From an uncultured Acidobacteriia bacterium (GTDB lineage Bacteria; Acidobacteriota; Terriglobia; Bryobacterales; Bryobacteraceae), in NCBI GenBank assembly GCA_903900705.1, contig CAIUOG010000097.1, forward strand, positions 32,162-96,161: a stretch of DNA of 64,000 nucleotides, given 5' to 3'. The notes below the pieces were generated by a model. It was not told the DNA's origin. It did no database searches and saw only the letters and a list, made by a program, of their open reading frames with translations. This document shows positions 1 to 8,392 of this stretch, one piece after another. Both the position numbers and the translations under genes were made by a program. Position 1 is the stretch's first letter; every line of letters starts with the position of its first letter.

Positions 1-195
1 GAGGCCGGCGTCGTCATCCGGGACTGCGTGGATTACATCCTGCCGCTCGGCCCGCTCGGCCGCCTGGCGCATTTCTTCATGGTCAAAGCACAGTTGCTCG
101 AAATCTTCCGCTATCGCCAGAAAACCATCGCGGCCATCCTCGCCGTGCCGGGCATCACTTACGATTCCCCCGTGGTCCGCGTCATCGAACGCTGA
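1..195 (+). CDS. SRPBCC-family protein, C-terminal fragment
   Basis: The frame is open from the window edge to a TGA at 193-195, giving 64 residues of a C-terminus. The fragment contains a VDYILPLGPLGRLAHFF stretch, which resembles the end of SRPBCC (START-like, polyketide-cyclase type) ligand-binding proteins, where a D-x-V-x-Y-x-L-P-x-G-x-L-G motif precedes the long closing helix. These small single-domain proteins often sit in conserved unknown operons. No function can be assigned from the fragment alone. It converges on the agmatine deiminase gene with only three bases between the stops. The N-terminal part lies outside the window. Confidence 0.7.
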   Translation, partial: EAGVVIRDCVDYILPLGPLGRLAHFFMVKAQLLEIFRYRQKTIAAILAVPGITYDSPVVRVIER

Positions 196-198
196 GCG

Positions 199-1227
199 TC
201 AAACTGAAGCCGGCTGCTGCTGCGTCATGCAGTGCAGGGTCCCCAGACCCCACACCAGTTCCGTGCAATTGATGCCCGTCACCGTGCGGTCCGGGAAGCA
301 GGCCGCCAGCGTATTCAACGCCACCCGGTCGTTCGGATCATTGAAAGTAGGCACCAGCACCGTTCGGTTCGCGATATAGAAATTGGCGTAGCTCGCGGGC
401 AGGCGCACCCCATCGAACACCAGCGGAGCGGGCATCGGCAGCGTAACCACCCGCACAGGGAAATGCCGGATCAGTTCCCGGTTCTCGCGCAGTGGTTCGT
501 AGTTCGCGTCCGAAGGATCGTCCTCAGAAACCAGCACCACCGTCTCCGCATCGGTAAAGCGCGCAAGGTCGTCCACATGCCCGTGCGTGTCGTCCCCGGC
601 AATGCCGTTCCGCAGCCACAGCACCCGGCTGACCCCCAGATACTCGCCCAGCCGCGCCTCAATCTGCTCGCGCGTCATATCCGGATTCCGCGCCTGCACG
701 GGGCTCAGCAGGCATTCCTCCGTGGTCAGCAGCAGCCCCTGGCCGTTCACATCGAGACTCCCGCCCTCCAGCACCATCTCCGGACGCCATTCCGCGCAGC
801 CGGTCAGCCCCGCCATCTCCTGGCCCGCCGCCTCGTCCAGGAGATGATTCTCATACTTCGCCCAGCCGTTGAAGCGCCACTTGGTCGCCGCCACCTGACC
901 GGCGGCATTCTTTACAAACAGCGGACCGAAGTCACGCGCCCACACGCGGTCCGTCACCTGCCGGTGGAAATCGACCGCGGCCAGATTCGCCCCGCACATC
1001 CGCAGCACTTCCCTCGCGGACTGCTCCAGTTCCTCACTGCCCACCAGAATCCGCACGCGCTCCACCTGCGAAAGCTTGCGCACAATCTCGCCATATACCC
1101 ACGGAATCGGCTCAAACCGCCCGGGCCAGTCTTCTTCGTTGTGCGGCCACGCAATCCAGGTGGCTTCGTGGTCTTCCCACTCGGCAGGCATCCGGTAGCC
1201 GAGCGTGCGCGGTGTCGGGGCTGCCAT
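199..1227 (-). CDS. aguA: Agmatine deiminase (AguA)
   Basis: Predicted to hydrolyse agmatine to N-carbamoylputrescine and ammonia in the cytosol. The 342 residues match the family in length and carry its guanidine-modifying landmarks: WARDFGP near residue 97, LEGGSLDVNG around 153, the GDDTHGHVDDLARF segment with the catalytic histidine, and the nucleophilic Cys333 in LGTLHCMTQQQ at the C-terminus. It lies immediately downstream of aguB. The aguB stop and aguA start share one base (TAATG at 1225-1229), so translation is probably coupled. Together the two proteins convert agmatine to putrescine without urea. There is no arginine decarboxylase in the window to supply agmatine. Confidence 0.95.
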   Translation of the reverse strand: MAAPTPRTLGYRMPAEWEDHEATWIAWPHNEEDWPGRFEPIPWVYGEIVRKLSQVERVRILVGSEELEQSAREVLRMCGANLAAVDFHRQVTDRVWARDFGPLFVKNAAGQVAATKWRFNGWAKYENHLLDEAAGQEMAGLTGCAEWRPEMVLEGGSLDVNGQGLLLTTEECLLSPVQARNPDMTREQIEARLGEYLGVSRVLWLRNGIAGDDTHGHVDDLARFTDAETVVLVSEDDPSDANYEPLRENRELIRHFPVRVVTLPMPAPLVFDGVRLPASYANFYIANRTVLVPTFNDPNDRVALNTLAACFPDRTVTGINCTELVWGLGTLHCMTQQQPASV

Positions 1228-2117
1228 TAAACCAGAAACCTGTTCGTGATGGGACCGTACGCGTCAATCCGGCGGTCGCGCAGGAACGGCCAGCCGCGCC
1301 GCACCTCTTCCATCTGCTTCACATCGCACTCCACCACCAGAATCTCTTCCTGGTCGTGGGATGCCTCCGCCAGCAGCCGGCCAAAAGGATCCGCCACAAA
1401 CGACGCGCCCCAGAACTCCAGTCCGCTCTCCGGCGTGCCTTCAAACCCGATCCGGTTCACTGACGCCACATAGATGCCGTTCGCGATGGCATGCGCGCGC
1501 TGCGCCGTCCGCCAGGCATCATGCTGCGCCACGCCCAGTTCCGCTTTCTCCGCCGGATGCCAGCCGATCGCCGTGGGGTAGAAGATGATGTTCGCCCCCG
1601 TCATGGCCGCCAGCCGGGCCGCTTCCGGATACCACTGATCCCAGCACACCAGCACCGCAATCCGCCCGAACTTCGTGTCGAAGGCGCGGAAACCCAGATC
1701 GCCCGGCGTGAAGTAGAACTTCTCGAAAAACAGCGGGTCGTCGGGAATGTGCATCTTCCGGTAAATGCCCAGCTGCGTGCCGTCCGCATCCAGAATCACC
1801 GCGGTGTTGTGATACAAACCCGTGGCCCGCTTCTCGAACAGGGACGCCACCAGCACCACGCCCAGTTCCTTCGCCAGCGGAGCCAGCAGTTCGGTGGAAG
1901 GGCCGGGAATCGTTTCGGCCAGATCGAACAGCCGGGCGTCTTCCTCACGGCAGAAATACTGCGACCGGAAAAGTTCCTGCAGACAGATAATCTGCGCGCC
2001 CTTCGCGGCTGCTTCGCGGATTTTTTCGGCGGCGTAACGGAGGTTGGCATCGGCATCCAGGCCGCACGCCATCTGCACCAGACCAACTTTGAATTTATCG
2101 GGGCTCACTTTTTCCAT
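1227..2117 (-). CDS. aguB: N-carbamoylputrescine amidase (AguB)
   Basis: Carbon-nitrogen hydrolase that would split N-carbamoylputrescine into putrescine, CO2 and ammonia. The catalytic triad is visible as Glu48 (in LQELF), Lys121 (in YRKMH) and Cys158 (in VLVCWDQWYPE). The frame extends upstream to 2396, but that extension is antisense to the divergent HAD gene and looks like its shadow. I therefore start at the ATG at 2117, which gives 296 residues, the usual family length, and begins directly with the conserved first strand (KVGLVQMAC). It is the first gene of the aguB-aguA pair and overlaps aguA by one base. It is divergent from the HAD/spermidine-synthase-like pair across 43 bp. Confidence 0.93.
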   Translation of the reverse strand: MEKVSPDKFKVGLVQMACGLDADANLRYAAEKIREAAAKGAQIICLQELFRSQYFCREEDARLFDLAETIPGPSTELLAPLAKELGVVLVASLFEKRATGLYHNTAVILDADGTQLGIYRKMHIPDDPLFFEKFYFTPGDLGFRAFDTKFGRIAVLVCWDQWYPEAARLAAMTGANIIFYPTAIGWHPAEKAELGVAQHDAWRTAQRAHAIANGIYVASVNRIGFEGTPESGLEFWGASFVADPFGRLLAEASHDQEEILVVECDVKQMEEVRRGWPFLRDRRIDAYGPITNRFLV

Positions 2118-2160
2118 TGTAGGATTCGGCGAAAGAAGTTTGGTTACAATCGGGATTCCC

Positions 2161-2850
2161 ATGCCGGACCGCCCCAGCCAGCACCTGCTCCTCTTCGACA
2201 TCGATGGCACGCTCGTGCGCAAAACCGGCACCTGGCACCGCATGGCGCTCATCGAAGCCGTGCGGCAGATCACCGGCCTCCAAACCACGACCGACGGCAT
2301 TCCCGTGCACGGCATGCTCGATCCCGACATCCTCACGCTCATGCTGCGCGCCGAGGGCTTCACCGACGCCCGCATCGCCGCCGCCCTGCCCGCCATCCTG
2401 CCGGCCGCCGAGGAAGCCTACCTCGCCACCGTGCCAGACCTCACCGGCAAACATTGCCCCGGCGTGCCCGAACTGCTCACCGAACTCGAAGCCCGCCGCA
2501 TCCCTCTCGCCCTCGTCACCGGCAACCTCACCCGCATCGGCTGGCGCAAACTCGAACGCACCGGCGGGCTCCACCGTTTCTTCCGCTTCGGCGCCTTCGG
2601 CGAAATGGCCCCCACCCGCGGCGGACTCGCCCGACTCGCCATCGAACGCGCCCGCCATGAAGGCCTCATCGCCCCCGGCGCACGCATCACCCTCATCGGC
2701 GACGCCCCGCAGGACGTCCGCGCCGCCCAGGAAAACGGCATCGCCTGCGTCGCCGTCCGCACCGGCATTACCCCCGCCGGCGACCTTGAAGCCTGCTCAC
2801 CGGACCATATTCTTGACGATCTGACCCGCCTGGATCTGGCAATCATCTAA
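2161..2850 (+). CDS. HAD-superfamily hydrolase (phosphoglycolate phosphatase-like)
   Basis: A 229-residue haloacid-dehalogenase phosphatase. Motif I is LLLFDIDGTLV with the nucleophile Asp13 and acid/base Asp15, followed by an alpha-helical cap. Motif II is the ALVTGN segment, and motif III is the IGDAPQDVRAA segment near the C-terminus, where Ala replaces the more usual Thr. The ATG at 2161 is chosen because motif I then falls near residue 13; the longer frame from 2044 adds residues antisense to aguB. A TACAAT hexamer at 2145-2150 ends only ten bases before the ATG, which would suit a leaderless or very short-leader transcript. The substrate is unknown. The next gene starts nine bases after its stop, so the two are probably cotranscribed. 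Confidence 0.85.
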   Translation: MPDRPSQHLLLFDIDGTLVRKTGTWHRMALIEAVRQITGLQTTTDGIPVHGMLDPDILTLMLRAEGFTDARIAAALPAILPAAEEAYLATVPDLTGKHCPGVPELLTELEARRIPLALVTGNLTRIGWRKLERTGGLHRFFRFGAFGEMAPTRGGLARLAIERARHEGLIAPGARITLIGDAPQDVRAAQENGIACVAVRTGITPAGDLEACSPDHILDDLTRLDLAII

Positions 2851-2859
2851 AATAGGCAC

Positions 2860-5217
2860 TTGCCCAACAGCCCTGTTACGCGATCGGCCAACTGGCCCCT
2901 GCTCTACCTTGCGGTGTCTCTCACCACGGCGGCCACCCTGCTGCTGGAACTCACCCTCACCCGCATCTTTTCGGTGGTCTTTTACTACCATTTCGCCTTC
3001 CTCGCCATCTCCACGGCGCTGTTCGGACTGGGCGTGGGCGGCGTACTTTCCTACGTGGTTTCCGGCTGGAAGGGGCAGCTGTTCCGCAAACTCGGCTGGC
3101 TGAGTCTGGTCAATTCCGTGCTGGCTGTCATCAGTCTGCTGGTGGTTCTCTCGCGCGGCGCGGACGTGGGCACGTTCGACCTCGCGCTCATCTACTTCAC
3201 CAATTCCCTCCCCTTTATCGGCGCGGGCGTCATCGTTTCGCTGGTGATTTCCGAAACCATCGAGCGCGTCGATAAGGTATATTTCTTCGACCTCCTGGGC
3301 GCCGCCGTCGGCTGCCTCGGCCTGGTGCTGCTGCTCAACTACATCGGCGGCGAGAACACCGTGATCGCCGTTTCCGTGCTCTTCGCCGCCGCCGGAGCCA
3401 TCTGGTTCAGTCTGGACGGGCTCAAGTTCGGTCGCATCGTCAGCGTCGGCGTCGGCATCGCCTTCACCCTGCTCGTGATTGCGAACCTCAAGTACCACGT
3501 CATTGAAGTGCAGTACGCCAAGGGCGTGAAACTCCGCGAAGAGCAGTTCGTCAAGTGGAATCCCATCTCCCGCATCGGCCTCGCCAAAGATAAGGACGCC
3601 GGCGAGATGATCTTCATCGATGCCGACGCCTCCACCGCCATCGCCAATTTCGACTTCAAAAACCTGACGCCCTCCCAGCGCGAAGACCTTCTGCACCAGG
3701 GCCCCGGCATTCCCTACATGCTGCGCCCCGGCGCCAAGACTCTCGTCATCGGACCTGGCGGCGGCTGGGATATCTCCCGCGCGCTCGCCACCGGCAGCAA
3801 AGACGTCACCGGCGCCGAGATTAACCCCATCATCGGCACCACCATCATGCGCGAGAAGTATCCGCAGCTCAGCCAGAACCTCTACCTGCGCCCGGACGTC
3901 CGCATCAACATCGAAGATGGCCGCAGCTTCGTGCGCCGCAGCCCGGAAAAGTATCAGGTGATTCAGGCCACCTTAGTCGACACCTGGGCCTCCACCGCCG
4001 CCGGCGCTTTCGCGCTGTCGGAAAACAATCTCTACACCACAGACGCCTTTCGCGACTACTTCTCACACCTCACCGACGACGGCGTGCTGACCTTCACCCG
4101 CTGGGGTTTCGATCCCCCCCGCGAATCCCTCCGCCTGCTCTCGCTCGCCATGACCGCGCTCAAAGATCTGGGTGAAACCAACCCCGCGCGCCACGTCATC
4201 GTGGGCCGTCTGGGCGGCAAGTCCGATCTTGCGGGCTGGGGCGCAACCGATACCGTCATCTTCTCCCGCAAGCCCTTTACCGACGCCGATGTGACCCGCG
4301 CCCGCCAGGCCTTCGACGAAGCGCACATGAGCTCCGTCTACCTGCCCGGCGACGGCCCCGTCAACCCCTTCGGCCAGCTGCTGCTCGCCAAAGACCCCGC
4401 CGCCTACCAGCGCGATTACCAGTTCGACATCACCCCGGTCGACGACAACCGGCCCTTCTTCTTCTACACCGTGCAACCGCGCGACGTGGCCGCCTTCATC
4501 CTCTCCACCGGCGGCAAATCGGCCGACCGCAAAGTGAACGTCGCGGTGCCCAAACTCTTTGACGCCATGTTCGTCAGCGTGATCGCGGTGCTGGTGATTC
4601 TGCTGCTGCCGCCGCTGGTGCTCGGCGCCCGTCTCCCCTCGGACAAATCGGTTCGCGGCTTCCTCTGGTACTTCATCGCCATCGGCGCGGGCTACATTCT
4701 TATCGAAGTCGCCCTCATCCAGAAGTTCGTTCTCTTCCTGGGGCATCCCACCTACGCGCTGACGGTGGTCATCTTCTCCATGCTCGTTTCGAGCGGCGCG
4801 GGCAGCTTCCTCAGCCGGAAAATCATCAACGACCAGCCTGCCAGACTGCGCACGGCGCTGATCGTGACAGCCGCGCTGGTCGGCCTGATGGCGCTCATCC
4901 TGCAACCCCTGCTGAGCGGCGGCGTCGGCCTGCCGTGGCTGGTGAAAGTGCTCGCGACCGTCCTGATGATCGCGCCCCTCGGCTTCGTCATGGGCCTCCC
5001 CTTCCCCACCGGCCTGCGCATTCTGGAACGCGGACACGCGACTTCCGTGCGCTGGGCCTGGTCACTGAACGCGGCGGCCAGCGTCCTCGGTTCCGTGGGC
5101 GCGCTGGTCCTGGCGCTCTACTTCGGCCTCGTGACCACGCTGCTGATCGGCGGCGGCCTCTACCTGTTTGCCATGCTGCTCGCCACCGTCAGCCCGGTGG
5201 TCCGGAAGCTCGCGTAA
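2860..5217 (+). CDS. Polytopic membrane protein with spermidine-synthase-like domain
   Basis: 785 residues starting at TTG 2860. The order is an N-terminal bundle of about six membrane segments (residues 10-225), a soluble Rossmann-type aminopropyltransferase/methyltransferase-like domain (about 235-545), then a C-terminal bundle of about six membrane segments (about 570-780). The central domain has the nucleotide loop VIGPGGGWDI followed by an acidic strand end (GAEINP) and a second acidic site in EDGRSFV, as in spermidine synthases. Such fused membrane forms are common in environmental bacteria, and their substrates are mostly unproven. It lies nine bases after the HAD gene, and is divergent from the putrescine-forming aguBA pair, which makes polyamine chemistry plausible but unproven. 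Confidence 0.8.
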   Translation: MPNSPVTRSANWPLLYLAVSLTTAATLLLELTLTRIFSVVFYYHFAFLAISTALFGLGVGGVLSYVVSGWKGQLFRKLGWLSLVNSVLAVISLLVVLSRGADVGTFDLALIYFTNSLPFIGAGVIVSLVISETIERVDKVYFFDLLGAAVGCLGLVLLLNYIGGENTVIAVSVLFAAAGAIWFSLDGLKFGRIVSVGVGIAFTLLVIANLKYHVIEVQYAKGVKLREEQFVKWNPISRIGLAKDKDAGEMIFIDADASTAIANFDFKNLTPSQREDLLHQGPGIPYMLRPGAKTLVIGPGGGWDISRALATGSKDVTGAEINPIIGTTIMREKYPQLSQNLYLRPDVRINIEDGRSFVRRSPEKYQVIQATLVDTWASTAAGAFALSENNLYTTDAFRDYFSHLTDDGVLTFTRWGFDPPRESLRLLSLAMTALKDLGETNPARHVIVGRLGGKSDLAGWGATDTVIFSRKPFTDADVTRARQAFDEAHMSSVYLPGDGPVNPFGQLLLAKDPAAYQRDYQFDITPVDDNRPFFFYTVQPRDVAAFILSTGGKSADRKVNVAVPKLFDAMFVSVIAVLVILLLPPLVLGARLPSDKSVRGFLWYFIAIGAGYILIEVALIQKFVLFLGHPTYALTVVIFSMLVSSGAGSFLSRKIINDQPARLRTALIVTAALVGLMALILQPLLSGGVGLPWLVKVLATVLMIAPLGFVMGLPFPTGLRILERGHATSVRWAWSLNAAASVLGSVGALVLALYFGLVTTLLIGGGLYLFAMLLATVSPVVRKLA

Positions 5218-5266
5218 CGGCGCAATTTAAATCAGTCGCCAACAGCGATCCGGTCCGCCGGGAGCC

Positions 5267-8257
5267 CTATTTGCCGGCATCCAGATCGTCCCAGTTCAGA
5301 ATCGCGTTGAACGCCAGGAAGTAAGTCCCCTGCGTCTGCCAGCGCCAGAACGGGCGCAGCGCGAACATCACGATATGCCCCTTGCCCAGCGGCGCATCCA
5401 CCGCCAGTGCGCGGCCCGCCAGAGCCTCTCCGCCGGACAGCGTGCCGGAGAGCAGCATATCCGCCGCGTTCGCCGGGAACTGCATCACCACGCGCGGCCG
5501 CGCCGCCTGCGCATCGGCATTCGCGCCGCCACGCCCGCCGCCGCGGCCTCCGCCGGCGCCTCCAGCACCGCCCCGGCCCCCGCCGCGCCCGCCAGCCGCG
5601 CCACCTTCCGGAGTTACCGGACCCGCGCCGCCCAGCACCGGCGACGGCGGCACCGCCGGCAGTGATTCCATATTCGCCAGACGGACCGGCGTGGAATTGG
5701 GCGTCGTCTCCTGGCTCAGGCCCGGCACCACCGCCGCCCCGCCGCGTCCACCGCCGCCAAAACCACCCGCCGCCACCGCCAGCACCGGGTCCTGGTTAAA
5801 GTAAACCGGCAGATCCTTCTCCGTGAACCCGTACGCAATCGGGCTCTTCACGTCGCTGAACACGCCCCGCAGAATCGTCCCCCGCGCAAACAGGCTCGCC
5901 GGATGTTCCACCGTCACCCCAGCCGACATTCCCGCTTCCGACATCACCGAAGCCGTCGACCCTTCCGTAATCAGAGTGCCACCCGCCTTCACAAACTTCT
6001 CCAGTTCCGCCAACCCATCCAGCCCCACACCGCCCCGGATATCGTCGCTCTGATCCAGCGCGCCCAGGTTCGGCGTCAGCGTCGTCTTTTTGTAGGGAAT
6101 CGGATCGGTGCCGGCCAGCGGCACACCAGTCAGCGTGGTCTGCAGGTTACCGCCGGTGTGCGGATAAATAATCACGTCGTACTTCGCGCGCAGGTTGCCG
6201 TCGCGCAACCGCTGATCCGCAAAATAGGTGTACGGAACGTTGTAGTAATCAAGCGCCGCCCGCACCCAGCCCTCATCCTGCGTCCGCGACCACGAATGCA
6301 CATACCCGATGCGCGGCACATTCAGATCATGCGTCTTCACGGCCGGCGCCGAGGCCACCGCCGTCGCCGAGAGGCCAAACGACTGGAGTGACGCCTCCAG
6401 CACCGCGCGGTCCGCATTCGGAATAATGAACGTCCCTGCCGCAAACTTCTTCCCGCTCACCTCGAACTCCGCCTCCGCCGCCAGCATCTTCACGGCGGCG
6501 TTGCGGAAACGGAAACCCATCAGCGCGTTATCGGTGGTGTGATCGATCACCAGCGTGGTCGCCGCGCCCTCAATGCCGCCCTGCGGTTTCGCGTCCGCCG
6601 TCAGCAGCGTCATCTTCTGCGAGAGCACTTCCTTCGCCACCACGGGCAGCACCTTCACGTTCCGCATGTACTGCATGGTCCAGCCGGTATCGTCATAGGG
6701 CCGCGGATTCGCCACCGGATAGTTCTGCACGCTGGTATACATATCCACCAAAGTGCGATACGGCTGATCCCCGCGGATCACATAGTCGCCCGCCTTCACG
6801 TCGAGCGCGCCCACCTTGAAGTCCGCATCCGCGCGATGCACTTCCACGCCCTGCGTGCGCAGCGCATTCACCAGATCGGTCGCATCCACCTTGCGGCGCT
6901 GGCCCGCCGGCACCAGCCACGCATATGTCGGGCCTTCCTTGCCCTTCTCAATCGCCCGCCGGTTCTTCGCATAGTAGTTTTCGAGATACAGATCGCGCTC
7001 CTGCGCCACCTTGTGCAGCGCGAACAGCAGCGCCGATTCCTGAATGTTGGTGTTATTGCGCGGCCCCCACTTGATGCTCGGCAGCGGCGGATTCGGGCGA
7101 TACCACTCGCGGCTGGTGACGGTGGGCTGCAATTGCAGATTCGCGTTCACATCCGGCCCGTAGCTCTGCACTTCATAAAAACGGCCGAACGAATTGTGGG
7201 TCAGCGCCATCCAGAAAACGTAGTTCGGAACCCAGCCATCGTAGAAGCCATAGGTCCAGACGCCGGGAACATTCCGCTTCGCCATTTCCATAATCTCGGT
7301 CTCGGCCAGCAGCCACCACTCATCCACCGCCACCGGGTCGAGCGAGTTGTTATAGGGACCGGTACCGGTGGAAACGTACAGGTAAGACTGCGCTTCATGC
7401 AGATCATGCAGGATGGTCGGGTGCCATTCAAGCAGGATCTTCGTCAGATTCTGCGTGAGCTTCAGGTACTGGCCCATGCCGTCGCGATTGTTGTCATGCT
7501 GCACATACTTGCCCCAGTACATCAGCGGCGGCCGGGTCTTGCCCGTCTCCTTGCCGTAATACCAGGTGTCCACCTGCTTCTCGCGGCCATCCACCTCAAT
7601 CACCGGCGTAATCATCGTGATCACGTTATTCCGGATCGACTGGATAAATGGCGTCTCCTCCACAATCAGCCGGTACGCCAGTTCGATCAGCATTTCCGGA
7701 CCACCGGTCTCCGGCGAATGGATCCCGCTGTTTGCCCAGTAAATCGGCTTGGCGGTTTTGATGATCTCCTTCGACTGCGCCTCGCTCGTCCTGCGGGAGT
7801 CGCCCAGACGCGCCAGCTTGTCTTTATACTGATCCAGATTCTGAATCGTTGCCTCGTCCGCAATCGCGAGGACCACCATGTCGCGACCCTCTTCCGTGGT
7901 ACCGATCTTCCAGAACTTCGCGCGCGGAGACGCCTTCGCCAGCGCTTCGTAGTAGCGGTGAATGTCTTTGGCGTACGTCAGTTCCCCCGGCTTGCCCGGG
8001 ATGCGGCCCAGAAACTTCAGCGGCGAAGGCACCGTGTCGGACGCCGGCATGTGGTCCACCAGTTCGGTGGTGATGCGGGGGTCCTGGACGTACTCTTTGA
8101 TGAGTTTCGTGTACTCCTCGTCCAGCTTCTGGGGGGCGGTCGCCGCCGGCGTCGCGGCGACAGGCGTCGCTTTACCTCCCTGCCCTTTCTTATTCTGCGC
8201 GGTGGCGCCAAGGGCGATAAGGGTGAGGAACGCGAGGGTTGCAACCCGGGTTTTCAT
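5267..8257 (-). CDS. Exported M14-family zinc carboxypeptidase with C-terminal GATase-like region
   Basis: 996 residues with a signal peptide (MKTRVATLAFLTLIALGATAQ) and a GGAG-type ribosome binding site upstream of the ATG at 8257. The zinc-peptidase domain (about 55-400) shows the M14 ligands HSPE in SGIHSPETGG and the downstream histidine in HDLHE. A later part (about 640-990) contains a segment from VPRIGYVHSW to YDVIIYPHTGG that resembles a class-I amidotransferase-like fold. Around residues 885-915 a Gly/Arg-rich tract with repeated RGG interrupts the C-terminal region. The protein probably acts on peptides or amide-linked envelope material outside the cytoplasm; the exact substrate is not predictable. 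Transcription converges on the spermidine-synthase-like gene. Confidence 0.88.
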   Translation of the reverse strand: MKTRVATLAFLTLIALGATAQNKKGQGGKATPVAATPAATAPQKLDEEYTKLIKEYVQDPRITTELVDHMPASDTVPSPLKFLGRIPGKPGELTYAKDIHRYYEALAKASPRAKFWKIGTTEEGRDMVVLAIADEATIQNLDQYKDKLARLGDSRRTSEAQSKEIIKTAKPIYWANSGIHSPETGGPEMLIELAYRLIVEETPFIQSIRNNVITMITPVIEVDGREKQVDTWYYGKETGKTRPPLMYWGKYVQHDNNRDGMGQYLKLTQNLTKILLEWHPTILHDLHEAQSYLYVSTGTGPYNNSLDPVAVDEWWLLAETEIMEMAKRNVPGVWTYGFYDGWVPNYVFWMALTHNSFGRFYEVQSYGPDVNANLQLQPTVTSREWYRPNPPLPSIKWGPRNNTNIQESALLFALHKVAQERDLYLENYYAKNRRAIEKGKEGPTYAWLVPAGQRRKVDATDLVNALRTQGVEVHRADADFKVGALDVKAGDYVIRGDQPYRTLVDMYTSVQNYPVANPRPYDDTGWTMQYMRNVKVLPVVAKEVLSQKMTLLTADAKPQGGIEGAATTLVIDHTTDNALMGFRFRNAAVKMLAAEAEFEVSGKKFAAGTFIIPNADRAVLEASLQSFGLSATAVASAPAVKTHDLNVPRIGYVHSWSRTQDEGWVRAALDYYNVPYTYFADQRLRDGNLRAKYDVIIYPHTGGNLQTTLTGVPLAGTDPIPYKKTTLTPNLGALDQSDDIRGGVGLDGLAELEKFVKAGGTLITEGSTASVMSEAGMSAGVTVEHPASLFARGTILRGVFSDVKSPIAYGFTEKDLPVYFNQDPVLAVAAGGFGGGGRGGAAVVPGLSQETTPNSTPVRLANMESLPAVPPSPVLGGAGPVTPEGGAAGGRGGGRGGAGGAGGGRGGGRGGANADAQAARPRVVMQFPANAADMLLSGTLSGGEALAGRALAVDAPLGKGHIVMFALRPFWRWQTQGTYFLAFNAILNWDDLDAGK

Positions 8258-8312
8258 AACGGCAGGCTCCTGAAGAGTGAATGCGTATTGACGGGGACGC
8301 GGTGAATTCCGC

Positions 8313-8341
8313 AGTATACACGGGCAGGGAAACCTTTGAAA
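8313..8341 (-). promoter_or_regulatory. Candidate sigma-70-type promoter of the M14 peptidase gene
   Basis: Read on the minus strand, TTTCAA (8336-8341) and TATACT (8313-8318) are separated by 17 bases, about 55 bases upstream of the start codon. The -10 element is a good match; the -35 is only a partial match, so confidence is limited. Confidence 0.4.
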
Positions 8342-8346
8342 AAAAA

Positions 8347-8380
8347 TTGAGAATATCGGTAGTTTTCCGAACTATCTCAA
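8347..8380. repeat. Dyad symmetry just upstream of the diguanylate cyclase gene
   Basis: TTGAGA (8347-8352) is mirrored by TCTCAA (8375-8380), with nested TCGG/CCGA and TAGTT/AACTA pairs inside. The dyad ends 12 bases before the ATG of the GGDEF gene, so it could be an operator or a hairpin in the mRNA leader. There is no T-run next to it that would indicate a terminator. Confidence 0.4.
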
Positions 8381-8392
8381 CAGACAGATCAA

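Noticed and set aside
2118..2396. N-terminal extension of AguB up to 2396
   Set aside because: It is antisense to the HAD gene, has no family resemblance and would make the protein about 90 residues too long.
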